NCBI GenBank assembly: GCA_945897185.1
Contig: CAMDFC010000017.1
Span: 1-33,198, forward strand
DNA: 33,198 nt
Direction: 5' to 3'
DNA from: Chitinophaga pinensis
GTDB lineage: Bacteria; Bacteroidota; Bacteroidia; Chitinophagales; Chitinophagaceae
Part shown: positions 8,155 to 17,786 of the stretch, in pieces
Position numbering within the stretch: position 1 is the first letter of the stretch
Layout of the letters: each line of letters opens with the position of its first letter
Translations under genes and position numbers: made by a program
The notes under the pieces: generated by a model
Databases searched by the model: none
What the model saw: only the letters and a program-made list of their open reading frames with translations
Told to the model about the DNA's origin: nothing

Positions 8155-8865
8155 ATGAACTCGAGTAAATTGTTTAATTCATCCATCGGTAAGAAGATAG
8201 TGATGGCCCTTACGGGAATTTTTCTTGTGGTCTTTCTTGTTGTTCATTGTTACGTGAATGCAAACGTCTTTTTTTCGGATGCTGAAGAAAACTTTAATAG
8301 AGCAGCTCATTTCATGGGGACCAACCTCTTGATTCGTGTAACTGAAATTGGACTTTTTGCAGGGTTTATCTTGCATATCGTTCAGGGATACAAACTCGAA
8401 CTCCAAAATAGGTCTACAAGGAAGTCGAAATACGCCGTTACAGCCGGTAACAAAACCTCTAAATGGTATTCTCGTTCTATGGCTTTGTTGGGCACCTTGA
8501 TTCTTCTGTTTTTAATTATCCATCTTGCACATTTCTGGGTTCCATCAAGATTTGGTGGGTTGACTGAAATAGAATATGATGGAAAGTCTTATCATAACCT
8601 CTATTTAGAAATGAAAAATATTTTTGCAGAACCTTGGGTGGTAATTGTGTATGTATTAGGATGTTTTTCACTTGGATGGCATTTGCTTCATGGTGTGCAA
8701 AGTGCAGCTCAAACGATGGGTTGGACGAGTAGTAATTATCTTCCTCTGATAAAGAACATTGGATTTGCTTTCTCCTTTATCATTCCGCTGATTTTTGCTT
8801 TGATGCCCATTTTTATGCATTTCGATTGGGTGCTTAATACTGGAGCACTAACCTTGTTATTCTAA
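8155..8865 (+). CDS. sdhC: succinate dehydrogenase/fumarate reductase cytochrome b subunit (type B)
   Basis: This 236-residue subunit anchors the enzyme in the membrane and passes electrons between the iron-sulfur subunit and menaquinone. Five membrane helices are predicted at about 11-33, 57-78, 108-128, 160-180 and 202-222. Histidines inside or near them (H31, H74, H123 or H126, H176 or H179) are candidates for the axial ligands of two b hemes, as in Wolinella-type enzymes. A single anchor gene with five helices followed by sdhA and sdhB is the type-B arrangement typical of Bacteroidota. The direction in vivo (succinate oxidation or fumarate reduction) cannot be decided from sequence. Confidence 0.95.
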   Translation: MNSSKLFNSSIGKKIVMALTGIFLVVFLVVHCYVNANVFFSDAEENFNRAAHFMGTNLLIRVTEIGLFAGFILHIVQGYKLELQNRSTRKSKYAVTAGNKTSKWYSRSMALLGTLILLFLIIHLAHFWVPSRFGGLTEIEYDGKSYHNLYLEMKNIFAEPWVVIVYVLGCFSLGWHLLHGVQSAAQTMGWTSSNYLPLIKNIGFAFSFIIPLIFALMPIFMHFDWVLNTGALTLLF

Positions 8866-8887
8866 CTCATTTTATAAATCAACAGAT

Positions 8888-10861
8888 ATGCTTGATTCAA
8901 AAATTCCATTCGGACCATTAGAAGAAAGATGGACAAAATACAAAGGTTCTGTCAAATTGGTTAATCCGGCCAACAAAAGAAAACTAGAAATCATTGTTGT
9001 TGGAACTGGATTGGCGGGTTCCTCGGCAGCGGCCAGTTTAGGTGAAATGGGATACAAAGTGAAAGCTTTTTGCTTTCAAGATTCACCTCGACGTGCACAT
9101 TCTATTGCAGCCCAAGGGGGAATCAATGCTGCCAAAAATTATCAGAATGATGGAGATTCTGTCTACCGACTTTTTTATGACACCATCAAAGGTGGAGATT
9201 ATAGATCTAGAGAATCAAATGTGCATAGGCTTGCTGAAGTAAGTACCAATATCATTGACCAATGTGTGGCACAAGGTGTGCCTTTTGCCAGGGAATATGG
9301 CGGGCTATTAAGCAACAGGTCTTTCGGTGGCACACAAGTACAGAGAACTTTCTATGCTGCCGGACAAACAGGGCAGCAATTGTTGATAGGCGCTTATCAG
9401 TCTTTGGAACGTCAAGTTGCACTTGGAACAGTAGAGATGCATACCAGACATGAAATGGTGGAGCTGGTTATTATTGATGGTAAGGCAAGAGGAATTATTG
9501 CGAGAAATTTGGTTACCGGTGAATTGGAAAGACATTTTGGACATGCCGTGCTTTTGTGCACAGGGGGTTACGGGAATGTTTTTTATCTATCTACAAATGC
9601 GATGGGTTCAAATGTGACTGCTGCATGGAAAGCACATAAAAGTGGGGCTTATTTTGCCAATCCATGTTTCACACAAATTCACCCTACTTGCATCCCTGTT
9701 TCAGGAGATCATCAATCTAAACTCACCCTCATGTCTGAGTCGCTTAGAAATGATGGTCGAATTTGGGTTCCATTGAAGAAAGGAGACAATAGAAAGCCCA
9801 ACGAAATACTTGAAAACGAGCGTGACTATTACTTAGAGCGAAGATATCCTGCCTTTGGTAATCTTGTGCCAAGGGATGTTGCTTCAAGGGCAGCTAAAGA
9901 ACGTTGCGATGCTGGCTATGGAGTTGGATCTTCCAAGCAAGCCGTTTATTTAGATTATGCTGCTGCCATCCAGCGTTATGGTAAGGCTGAAGTAAATAAG
10001 AAAAACATGGGTAATGTTTCTCCAGACGTGATTACCGCATTAGGCAAAGAAGTGATAAAGGAGAAATACGGCAATCTTTTTGCGATGTATGAAAAAATCA
10101 CAGGAGAAGACCCATATGAATTGCCCATGAGAATTTATCCAGCTGTCCATTATACCATGGGCGGACTATGGGTAGATTATGAATTGAAGACAACTATCGA
10201 TGGTTTATATGCTTTGGGTGAAGCTAATTTCAGCGACCATGGTGCAAACCGTTTAGGTGCTTCTGCTTTGATGCAAGGTTTAGCGGATGGTTATTTTGTT
10301 ATTCCTTATACTTTGGGAAATTATTTGGCTGATGATATCAGAACAGAAGCAATTTCAACCGATCATTCCGCATTCGTTGATGCCGAAACAAAAGCTTCAG
10401 ATAGAATTAATAAGTTAATAAATATCAATGGAAAGCAAACAGTTGAAAGTTTCCACAAACGTTTGGGTAAAATCATTTGGGACAAATGTGGAATGGCAAG
10501 AAGTGAAGAAGGTTTGAAGCAAGCGATTCAAGAGGTTAGGGCATTGAAACAAGAGTTTTGGTCTGATGTAAAGATACCGGGAGAGGTGAATGCCATGAAC
10601 CAAGAATTGGATAAAGCGGGTAGGGTGGCAGACTTCATCGAGCTTGGAGAATTGATGTGCTTGGACGCCTTGGAAAGAAATGAAAGCTGTGGGGGACATT
10701 TCCGTGAAGAGTACCAAACTGCTGATGCAGAAGCCTTAAGAGACGATGAAAACCACATGTTTGTATCTGCATGGGAAAACAAAGGTGTTAATGGATGGGA
10801 GTTGCACAAAGAAGTACTCAGTTATGATGTTGTAAAACCTAGTCAGCGTAGTTATAAATAA
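8888..10861 (+). CDS. sdhA: succinate dehydrogenase/fumarate reductase flavoprotein subunit
   Basis: This is the catalytic subunit for succinate/fumarate interconversion, 657 residues long. The FAD-binding N-terminus has [12 protein letters not shown] (about 37-48). His71 in [11 protein letters not shown] is the residue expected to bind FAD covalently. Active-site segments include [10 protein letters not shown] and VPRDVASRA, and the capping-domain and C-terminal helical regions are complete. The length and the insert-rich form fit the type-B flavoproteins of Bacteroidota. It lies 22 bp after sdhC and 26 bp before sdhB, in one operon. Confidence 0.97.
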   Translation: MLDSKIPFGPLEERWTKYKGSVKLVNPANKRKLEIIVVGTGLAGSSAAASLGEMGYKVKAFCFQDSPRRAHSIAAQGGINAAKNYQNDGDSVYRLFYDTIKGGDYRSRESNVHRLAEVSTNIIDQCVAQGVPFAREYGGLLSNRSFGGTQVQRTFYAAGQTGQQLLIGAYQSLERQVALGTVEMHTRHEMVELVIIDGKARGIIARNLVTGELERHFGHAVLLCTGGYGNVFYLSTNAMGSNVTAAWKAHKSGAYFANPCFTQIHPTCIPVSGDHQSKLTLMSESLRNDGRIWVPLKKGDNRKPNEILENERDYYLERRYPAFGNLVPRDVASRAAKERCDAGYGVGSSKQAVYLDYAAAIQRYGKAEVNKKNMGNVSPDVITALGKEVIKEKYGNLFAMYEKITGEDPYELPMRIYPAVHYTMGGLWVDYELKTTIDGLYALGEANFSDHGANRLGASALMQGLADGYFVIPYTLGNYLADDIRTEAISTDHSAFVDAETKASDRINKLININGKQTVESFHKRLGKIIWDKCGMARSEEGLKQAIQEVRALKQEFWSDVKIPGEVNAMNQELDKAGRVADFIELGELMCLDALERNESCGGHFREEYQTADAEALRDDENHMFVSAWENKGVNGWELHKEVLSYDVVKPSQRSYK

Positions 10862-10887
10862 TTCAATCAAAAAGATAATCTGATTTT

Positions 10888-11649
10888 ATGCAGCATTATT
10901 CAATGAATCTCACACTGAAAGTGTGGCGTCAAAAGAACAAGAACACAGCTGGTAGTTTCGAAACCTATCCTGTACAAGGAATCTCTTCAGAAATGTCATT
11001 TCTCGAGATGATCGATGTGCTTAATGAGCGGCTGATTAAGGAAGGTGGTGATCCAATTGCATTTGACCATGATTGCAGAGAAGGCATTTGTGGCATGTGT
11101 TCAATGGTGATTGATGGTCGTCCTCACGGCCCTTGGAAGGGCACCACTACTTGTCAGCTTCACATGAGGGCTTTTAAGGATGGAGATGTAATTACCATTG
11201 AGCCATTCAGGGCAAATTCATTTCCGGTTGTGAAAGACTTGATGGTAGATAGATCTGCTTTTGATAGAGTTATACAGGCGGGTGGATACGTTTCTGTGAA
11301 TACAGGAAATGCGGTGGATGGAAATGCAATTCCTATTCAGAAAGACAAGGCAGATCATTCTTTTGCTGCTGCAGCCTGTATTGGATGTGGTGCCTGCGTT
11401 GCAGCTTGTAAAAATGCATCGGCTATGCTTTTCGTCTCTGCAAAGATTTCACATTTGGCCTTGTTGCCTCAAGGTGGACCCGAGCGTAAACAGCGTGTCG
11501 TGAGTATGATTACACAAATGGACAAAGAAGGTTTTGGCAGTTGTACCAATACTTATGCATGTGAAGCCGAGTGTCCAAAAGAAATTTCCGTATTAAATAT
11601 TGCTCGTTTAAACCGAGAATACCTTGGTGCTAACTTGTCTGGTAATTAA
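10888..11649 (+). CDS. sdhB: succinate dehydrogenase/fumarate reductase iron-sulfur subunit
   Basis: This 253-residue subunit carries electrons from FAD to the membrane anchor. Cys63, Cys68, Cys71 and Cys89 form the plant-ferredoxin-type [2Fe-2S] site (CREGICGMC plus TTCQ). The C-terminal ferredoxin domain has C164, C167, C170 and C174 ([11 protein letters not shown]), then C219, C225 and C229 ([12 protein letters not shown]), giving the [4Fe-4S] and [3Fe-4S] clusters. All ligands are present. ATG 10888 is used; a second in-frame ATG at 10903 ([10 protein letters not shown]) is equally plausible by family length. The gene ends the operon in front of a clear terminator. Confidence 0.96.
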   Translation: MQHYSMNLTLKVWRQKNKNTAGSFETYPVQGISSEMSFLEMIDVLNERLIKEGGDPIAFDHDCREGICGMCSMVIDGRPHGPWKGTTTCQLHMRAFKDGDVITIEPFRANSFPVVKDLMVDRSAFDRVIQAGGYVSVNTGNAVDGNAIPIQKDKADHSFAAAACIGCGACVAACKNASAMLFVSAKISHLALLPQGGPERKQRVVSMITQMDKEGFGSCTNTYACEAECPKEISVLNIARLNREYLGANLSGN

Positions 11650-11671
11650 AATAGGCACAGAAAGTGCAACG

Positions 11672-11701
11672 AAATGCGCTCTTTTGGGGCGTATTTTTTT
11701 T
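11672..11701 (+). terminator. rho-independent terminator after sdhB
   Basis: A 9-bp stem (11672-11680 with 11688-11696, two G-T pairs) closes a 7-base loop and runs into a T-tract through 11701. It starts 22 bases after the sdhB stop, so it separates the sdh operon from the oxidoreductase gene. Confidence 0.75.
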
Positions 11702-11758
11702 AATTCTCTCTTCAAAGCTTTATCTTCAAGTAGTTAGTTAACATTTAAAACGATTGTT

Positions 11759-13150
11759 ATGTCTACTCCAACCAGAAGAAAATTTTTAAGACAATTAGGA
11801 GGCACGGCCGCTTTGTTCACCGGAGGCACTATGGGTGCTATGGCAATGGATGAAGAGAAAATTCATGTTCTACAACCTGAGAAAAGGCATTTGTCAAACG
11901 ATAAAATCAGAGTTGCAGGAATAGGAATGGGTATCATGGGTTTTGGGGATATGGAAACCGCGTTAAAAATACCTGGAGTTGAGATTGCAGGCGTTTGTGA
12001 TCTTTATCAAGGCCATTTGGATAGGGCAAAAGAACTTTGGGGGAAGGATTTATATACAACAAGAGATTTTAGAGAATTATTGCAGCGTAAAGATATTGAT
12101 GCTGTAATCATTGCAACTCCAGATCATTGGCATGATCATATTTCAATTGCCGCAATGAAAGCGGGGAAGCACGTGTATTGTGAAAAACCAATGGTACAGC
12201 ATCTTGAAGAAGGTCATGCAGTAATCAAAACACAGAAAGAAACAGGTAAAGTATTTATAGTAGGCTCTCAAGGTGTTAGCAGTATTACCTTGGCAGAAGC
12301 AAAAAGAAGAATCAAGGCAGGAGACATTGGCGAAATCAATTTGGTGGAAGCCGTCAATGACCGATTCAGTTCCACTGGCGCTTGGCAGTATGCAATTCCT
12401 TTAGATGCAAATCCAACTACGGTAGATTGGGATGCATTTTTGGGTGATGCCCCTAAAAGACCTTATGATGCAAATCGGTTTTTTAGGTGGAGAAACTACA
12501 AAGATTATGGTACCGGGGTTGCGGGGGATCTATTTATTCATTTGATTTCGGCGGTTCATCATGCGATGGATTCTTACGGACCAACTAGGGTGTTTTCAAG
12601 TGGACAACTTAGTTATTGGAAAGATGGAAGAGATGTGCCAGATGTTTTAGCTGCTGTAATGGATTATCCAAAAACAGATACCCACACTGCTTTTCAGATG
12701 ACGTTGAGGGTCAATTTTGCTGATGGTTCAGGAGGAAGCAATAGAACCAGAATTGTTGGATCTGAAGGAGTTATTGAATGGGGTGGAAATAGATTTACAT
12801 TAAAAAAACAAAAATTACCCAAAGCGGAGTCATTGGGTGGATATGATAGTTATTTACATTTTGCAGAACCGCAAAAAAGTGAGTACATCATGTGGTACAA
12901 TGAAAAGTATACAAAAGAGGACAGGAAATCCTTTGCGCCTGAGGAAATAAAATTTGCAGCGCCAATTGGGTATGACGACAGGGTTGATCATTTCGCAAAC
13001 TTTTTCCAAGCAATTAGAAGCGGAGGTATGGTTGTAGAAGATGCATCTTTTGGTTTAAGAGCTGCTGGTCCTGCTTTAGCAAGTAACCTGAGCTATGAAA
13101 AAAAGCAAATCGTCAACTGGGATCCAGTCGCGATGAAACTGCTCAAATAG
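11759..13150 (+). CDS. Tat-exported Gfo/Idh/MocA-family oxidoreductase
   Basis: The protein has 463 residues. The N-terminus TRRKFLRQLGG followed by an alanine/glycine-rich hydrophobic stretch (to about residue 30) is a twin-arginine signal, so it is exported folded with its nucleotide. The Rossmann domain has GIGMGIMG (54-61), ATPDHWH (119-125) and the family EKP motif (142-144). The C-terminal domain contains GDLFIHLISAVHHA. Members oxidise or reduce sugars and cyclitols with NAD(P); some exported ones belong to glycosidase family GH109, which I cannot confirm here. It has its own upstream region after the sdhB terminator. The barrel gene starts 6 bp after its stop, so the two are likely co-transcribed. 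Confidence 0.9.
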   Translation: MSTPTRRKFLRQLGGTAALFTGGTMGAMAMDEEKIHVLQPEKRHLSNDKIRVAGIGMGIMGFGDMETALKIPGVEIAGVCDLYQGHLDRAKELWGKDLYTTRDFRELLQRKDIDAVIIATPDHWHDHISIAAMKAGKHVYCEKPMVQHLEEGHAVIKTQKETGKVFIVGSQGVSSITLAEAKRRIKAGDIGEINLVEAVNDRFSSTGAWQYAIPLDANPTTVDWDAFLGDAPKRPYDANRFFRWRNYKDYGTGVAGDLFIHLISAVHHAMDSYGPTRVFSSGQLSYWKDGRDVPDVLAAVMDYPKTDTHTAFQMTLRVNFADGSGGSNRTRIVGSEGVIEWGGNRFTLKKQKLPKAESLGGYDSYLHFAEPQKSEYIMWYNEKYTKEDRKSFAPEEIKFAAPIGYDDRVDHFANFFQAIRSGGMVVEDASFGLRAAGPALASNLSYEKKQIVNWDPVAMKLLK

Positions 13151-13156
13151 ACAAAT

Positions 13157-16100
13157 GTGGCATGTGTAAGGTTTTTTATTGTTTTATACCTGTGTATTGC
13201 CTACTCGAGCATGATCAGTGCTCAAGAGCTATCCAACTTTAGAAAAAAAACCATAATCGTTCAAGGTGATCGCACGAAGATTGACACTGTCAGCATAGTT
13301 CCTAACAGCTTGACAATTGGTCTACTGGATCGTGATTACTTTAAAGTTGATTATGCATCTGCTACTATCTATTGGTTGAAACCTCCACCAAAACAAGCTT
13401 ATGAGATAACGTATAGGGTTTTACCATTTGATTTCACCAAAGGGGCACAAAGATTATCATTTGATTCTGTCTTTTTTAGATTTGGAATTACTGGAGAAAA
13501 AATATTAGGCAAGGGAAACGAAAACCGCCCATTTGATTTTGGTAAAATTAATTCAAATGGAAGTATTGGAAGGTCGCTTTCATTTGGTAATAGGCAAGAT
13601 GCTGTTTTTAATTCAAGCTTAAATCTTCAATTGAATGGGTACATGGGCGATAGTATTTTGCTCAGTGCTGCAATTTCGGATAACAATATTCCAATTCAAC
13701 CAGATGGAAATACACAAAATTTAAATGAGTTTGACCGCATCTTCATCCAATTCTCAAAAGACCGTTGGAAGCTAGCCTTGGGTGATCTTGACATTCGTCA
13801 GGGAGAAATGGTTTTCCTCAATTTTTACAAACGCTTACAGGGTGTTTCTTTTCAAACTGCAAACAAATTTGGTAAGCAGGGCGACAATCATCTTTTGGCC
13901 AGCGGAGCTGTTGCCAAAGGGAAATTCACCAGAAATATTTTTCAGGGAATCGAAGGTAATCAAGGACCCTATCGTTTGAAAGGCGCAAATCAAGAACTGT
14001 TTTTTATTGTGTTGGCGGGTACTGAACGTGTTTTTATTGATGGAGAAATGATGCAAAGAGGCGAGGACCAAGATTATGTAATCAATTACAATACGGCTGA
14101 AGTAACGTTTATGCCTAAACAAATGATTACAAAAGACAAAAGAATTCAAATTGAATTTGAATATGCGGATAGAAACTATTTGAATGCGCAGTTTTACCTA
14201 AACAACCGGGTAGAAATCAATAAAAATCTGAAATTGACTGTGGGGTATTTTGGGAACAACGATTCAAAAAACTCACCCATTAACCAAACACTAAGCAGAG
14301 ATCAAAAACAGTTTCTTTCTTCAATTGGAAGTAATGTGTTAAATGCTTTTTATCCCTCAGCAGTTGCAGACACCTCCTCTCAATCTACAATTTTATATAG
14401 GAAGGTAGACAGCTTGGTTTCACCACTTATTCGCGATACGGTTTTTGTTTATGCAAAAAACCGTGACAGTGAGTTGTTTTCCGTTTCATTCATAGATTTG
14501 GGAGAAGGGGGTGGTGATTATGAGTTGGACAATTCAGTTGCAGCAAATGGTAAAGTGTATCGTTGGGTTTCACCGGATCAGCAAACAGGTATAAAAAGAG
14601 GAAGATATTCACCTGTAATTTTATTGGTTGCACCTAGAAAACAGCAAATTGTTTCGGTAGCTGCAGATTGGACTATAAACAGTAAATCAAGAGTGACAGC
14701 AGATCTGGCCTACAGTAAATACGACGTGAATAGTTTTTCGAGTAAGTCGACTTTCAACGAAAATGGTTATGCGGGGAAACTTCTTTATAAACAAGATTTT
14801 GATTTAAATAAATCGAAAGGCTTGATTTTGGAAACTGATCTTGGGGGTGAGTTTGCGACTGCTACATTCAAGCCAGTTGAGCGTTTAAGGACAGTTGAAT
14901 TTACCCGAGATTGGGGATTAGATTTGTTAGTTGCTCCTGCAGATGAAAAACTCTTGAATGCTGCAGTAAAGTTGAAGGAGAAAAACAAACAGCAAATTAC
15001 TTATGGGGTTGGAACTTACCAACGAGGATCAGATTTCAATGCTTTTCGCAACCGCTTTGAACATCAGCTTGATGCTAAAGGATGGAAATTGAACAATGTC
15101 TTTGCAATCACGCAATTTACAGATCAAATTCGGCGTGGGCTATTTCTTAGACCGACTGTAGATGTTTCCAAACGTATGGCAGCACTTAACAACCAAGAAT
15201 TTAGCTTAAAATATATGCTGGAAAGGACCTTGTCTAGGTTCAAGACCAACGATTCAGTAACTGGAAATAGTTTTTCTTTTTCTAATTTCCAACTTGCCAC
15301 ACAAACCGATCCTGGTAAGCTCAATAAATTGGGATTTAAATATTTTACCCGATCAGATCAATTGCCTTTGGGTGTGCAATTGTTACAGTCCGATAGGAGC
15401 CACAATTACAATTTTAATGGCGAATGGATGTCTAATGAGCACCATCAATTTAGGTTCAATGCCACGTATAGAAAATTGAAGATCATTGACACAAGATTTA
15501 ACCAAAAGCCCGATGAAAGAATTTTAGGGCGAGCAGAATATTTTACAGATATCTGGAAGGGAGCCATCACTGGAAATTTTCTTTATGAAGTAGGTAGTGG
15601 TCAGGAGCCTCGAAGGGACTTCACCTATTTTGAAGTACCAGCAGGCCAAGGTGAATATACATGGATTGATTACAACAAAGATGGCATTCAGCAAATTAAC
15701 GAGTTCGAGCTGGCTAAATTTAGGGATCAGGCAAACTATTTAAGAATTTTTACTCCAACCAATGAGTTTATTAAAACAGATTTCTTACAGTTTAATTACA
15801 ATTTTGTTTTTAATCCTTCTTTGGCCATATCCGAAAATGCAAATAATTACTTTACCCGTTTTGTAAAGAAAATATATTTTCAATCTTCTTTACAAACCAG
15901 TCAAAAACAATTGGCAGCTGGAAACAGAAATTTCAATCCTATTGCAAATGCTGTTGCCGATACCAACCTTGTTGCATTTGATCAACTACAAAGCCATTCA
16001 CTCTCTTATAATAAGTTCAGTCAAGTATGGGGAATTGATATCAATTACTTCCAAAATACAAATAGGGCTTTTCTTTCTTACGGTGAAGAAACAAGAAAAA

Positions 16101-16615
16101 CACAAGACCTGTCCATTAGAATTAGAACAAATTGGGCTAGAAAATTGACAGTGGACCTAATTGGAAAATCTGGTAGGAATAGTTTATCAACCCCAAGTTT
16201 TAACAACAGAAACTTTGATGTACAATCAATATCAATTGAACCAAGAATAACCTATACACAGGGAACTACATTTAGGGCTCAGCTGGGATATGTTCAACAG
16301 GATAAAAAAAATACCGGAATTGAAAAAGCAAAAATTGGGTCATTGCAATTGGAAAGCAAATACAATGTTGTAGCAAACACTTCGTTATCAGGAAGATTTA
16401 CAATGTCTACTATTCAGTTTAACGGTGATGCATCAACTAGTATTGGTTACATCATGTTGGAAGGTTTACAACCTGGCAAGAATTTCATTTGGAATATAAA
16501 TTTAACCAAGCGTTTGAGTTCATTTATTGAAATGAGTATTCAATATGAGGGCAGGAAAGCAGGTTCCTCAGGTATTGTGAACCTCGGTCGCGCTCAAATT
16601 AGAGCAATTTTATAA
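13157..16615 (+). CDS. large outer-membrane beta-barrel protein with SprA-like module (GTG start)
   Basis: The protein has 1152 residues with a signal peptide of about 22 residues ending ISAQ. Starting at the in-frame ATG at 13211 would remove that signal, so GTG 13157 is chosen. Residues about 130-260 contain GYMGDSILLSAAISDNN and an FDRIFIQF strand region. Residues 268-336 form a compact module (GPYRLKG, ERVFIDGEMMQRGEDQDYVI, EFEY) that I recall from SprA and other large Bacteroidota surface proteins. The remaining two thirds are repeated amphipathic strands like a large barrel. Residues 838-849 (DYNKDGIQQINE) resemble a calcium-binding EF-hand loop. The function is unknown; secretion, surface display or transport are all possible. 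It follows the oxidoreductase by 6 bp. Confidence 0.8.
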   Translation: MACVRFFIVLYLCIAYSSMISAQELSNFRKKTIIVQGDRTKIDTVSIVPNSLTIGLLDRDYFKVDYASATIYWLKPPPKQAYEITYRVLPFDFTKGAQRLSFDSVFFRFGITGEKILGKGNENRPFDFGKINSNGSIGRSLSFGNRQDAVFNSSLNLQLNGYMGDSILLSAAISDNNIPIQPDGNTQNLNEFDRIFIQFSKDRWKLALGDLDIRQGEMVFLNFYKRLQGVSFQTANKFGKQGDNHLLASGAVAKGKFTRNIFQGIEGNQGPYRLKGANQELFFIVLAGTERVFIDGEMMQRGEDQDYVINYNTAEVTFMPKQMITKDKRIQIEFEYADRNYLNAQFYLNNRVEINKNLKLTVGYFGNNDSKNSPINQTLSRDQKQFLSSIGSNVLNAFYPSAVADTSSQSTILYRKVDSLVSPLIRDTVFVYAKNRDSELFSVSFIDLGEGGGDYELDNSVAANGKVYRWVSPDQQTGIKRGRYSPVILLVAPRKQQIVSVAADWTINSKSRVTADLAYSKYDVNSFSSKSTFNENGYAGKLLYKQDFDLNKSKGLILETDLGGEFATATFKPVERLRTVEFTRDWGLDLLVAPADEKLLNAAVKLKEKNKQQITYGVGTYQRGSDFNAFRNRFEHQLDAKGWKLNNVFAITQFTDQIRRGLFLRPTVDVSKRMAALNNQEFSLKYMLERTLSRFKTNDSVTGNSFSFSNFQLATQTDPGKLNKLGFKYFTRSDQLPLGVQLLQSDRSHNYNFNGEWMSNEHHQFRFNATYRKLKIIDTRFNQKPDERILGRAEYFTDIWKGAITGNFLYEVGSGQEPRRDFTYFEVPAGQGEYTWIDYNKDGIQQINEFELAKFRDQANYLRIFTPTNEFIKTDFLQFNYNFVFNPSLAISENANNYFTRFVKKIYFQSSLQTSQKQLAAGNRNFNPIANAVADTNLVAFDQLQSHSLSYNKFSQVWGIDINYFQNTNRAFLSYGEETRKTQDLSIRIRTNWARKLTVDLIGKSGRNSLSTPSFNNRNFDVQSISIEPRITYTQGTTFRAQLGYVQQDKKNTGIEKAKIGSLQLESKYNVVANTSLSGRFTMSTIQFNGDASTSIGYIMLEGLQPGKNFIWNINLTKRLSSFIEMSIQYEGRKAGSSGIVNLGRAQIRAIL

Positions 16616-16649
16616 CAAAGGCCACCTTTTGGCAGCCTCTGTTATAAAA
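16608..16649. terminator. strong hairpin between convergent genes, possible two-way terminator
   Basis: A 15-base arm (16608-16622) pairs with 16635-16649 with a single A-C mismatch, and a CC/GG pair closes a TTTT loop inside. It overlaps the stop codon of the barrel gene and lies 18 bases beyond the end of the facing minus-strand gene. Neither strand has a run of T after the 3' arm, so it is not a textbook intrinsic terminator. It may instead protect 3' ends. Confidence 0.5.
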
Positions 16650-16667
16650 AAAGATATGGGTAAATGT

Positions 16668-17627
16668 TTACTTGAGCGTAGCAATTCCTTCACCAATTTT
16701 AAATCCATTTTGATAAACAATAACGGTGTAGTTGCCTTTAACGTATTTGTCTGTTTGTCTCAGATCAAAACTGATATTTTTAGCTTCACCTTGTTTGTAT
16801 TCAACATCAATTTTTGTAGTAAAATCAACTTGTCCGTCCTGTCTTGTATTGATTGAGCCTGATGCCAGTGGTTCTTCTTTAATTACTTTGCCGGCAGGAT
16901 CTTTTGCAATGATAAATAGTTGTTTTGGTCCTGTTGTAGCAATTCTATTTTCATCTAAGTTGAAAGAAATTCTCATTTTATCAGCCCTTTTCGCCGAGGC
17001 AGTCAGTTTTTCTTTTCCTGAATTCCTTTCATTAATTGGGGTAATTCTGAAGGCAGATGCATGAAGTGTAGAACCTACATCAACTTTGTTTTCAGCTTCA
17101 TTTTTTGCTGCTTCTGTACTTACAAGATTTGTGCTTAGGGTTTTATTTTCTGTTGTGAGATTTTCTTTATCAACAAACAATTGTTTATTCTCTGTTTGAA
17201 GACGTTCAATCTCTTTAACGTATTCATCAATTCTGCCATTCATTTCAGCAACAAGCTTTTTTGCTTCAGCTAGATCTGCAGATGTTGCATTTTGTTTGCC
17301 TACCAATGATTTAAATTTTCCTTTCAAGATATCCATCTCGGTATTTCGCCTCTTCACAATACTATCTAATCCTGTATTTGAAGCAGTTAGCTCATCCATT
17401 CTTAGTAATGCATCATCGAATTCTTTTTGAACAGCATTTTTTGATGAATCTAAGCTGGTGTAGTCTGCATTTTTTTCTGCAAGTACTGCTTCGGATTGAT
17501 TCTTGGCATAAAAGAAATATCCCCAAGATGCAACCAATAAGATAGCAAGTAAAATAATAATGTTTGATTTGTTGTCTTTTTGCTCTTTTGGGTTTTCTCC
17601 GCCAAAGCCAAGGTTATTTGCACTCAT
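16668..17627 (-). CDS. hypothetical membrane-anchored coiled-coil protein
   Basis: I do not recognise a named family in this 319-residue protein. A short charged N-terminus (to about 22) precedes one membrane helix at about 23-41. A long coiled coil with heptad-spaced Leu/Ile and many Lys/Glu (about 45-180) follows, then a C-terminal beta-rich domain (about 190-319) with motifs such as KQLFIIAKDPAGK, ISFDLRQTDKYVKGNYTVIVYQNG and GEGIATLK. The last part looks like an immunoglobulin-type sandwich. The expected topology puts the coiled coil and sandwich in the periplasm. It has no operon partner on its strand. A structural envelope role is inference. Confidence 0.75.
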   Translation of the reverse strand: MSANNLGFGGENPKEQKDNKSNIIILLAILLVASWGYFFYAKNQSEAVLAEKNADYTSLDSSKNAVQKEFDDALLRMDELTASNTGLDSIVKRRNTEMDILKGKFKSLVGKQNATSADLAEAKKLVAEMNGRIDEYVKEIERLQTENKQLFVDKENLTTENKTLSTNLVSTEAAKNEAENKVDVGSTLHASAFRITPINERNSGKEKLTASAKRADKMRISFNLDENRIATTGPKQLFIIAKDPAGKVIKEEPLASGSINTRQDGQVDFTTKIDVEYKQGEAKNISFDLRQTDKYVKGNYTVIVYQNGFKIGEGIATLK

Positions 17628-17688
17628 ATTTTGAATTTTAGTGATTAAAGTTGGTGGGTTGTCAATAAATTTGTTGTTATAAAGAAAC

Positions 17689-17702
17689 TGAAATTAATTT
17701 CA
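17689..17702. promoter_or_regulatory. 14-bp perfect palindrome in divergent intergenic region
   Basis: TGAAATTAATTTCA is a perfect inverted repeat, 62 bases upstream of the coiled-coil gene start and 84 bases upstream of holA. The surrounding 159-bp gap shows no exact -7 element for either gene. The palindrome could be a dimeric-regulator operator, but AT-rich palindromes also arise by chance. Confidence 0.3.
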
Positions 17703-17786
17703 TTCAATACCTTCGGTAATGTTAAAATGATGGATAGTTGTGTATTGTCAGTTTATATCAATGTCTTCCTTAAAGATAAATAATTA

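Noticed and set aside
16629-16856. 75-codon plus-strand frame after the large barrel gene
   Set aside because: It is antisense to the coiled-coil protein and starts inside the hairpin region; no supporting features.
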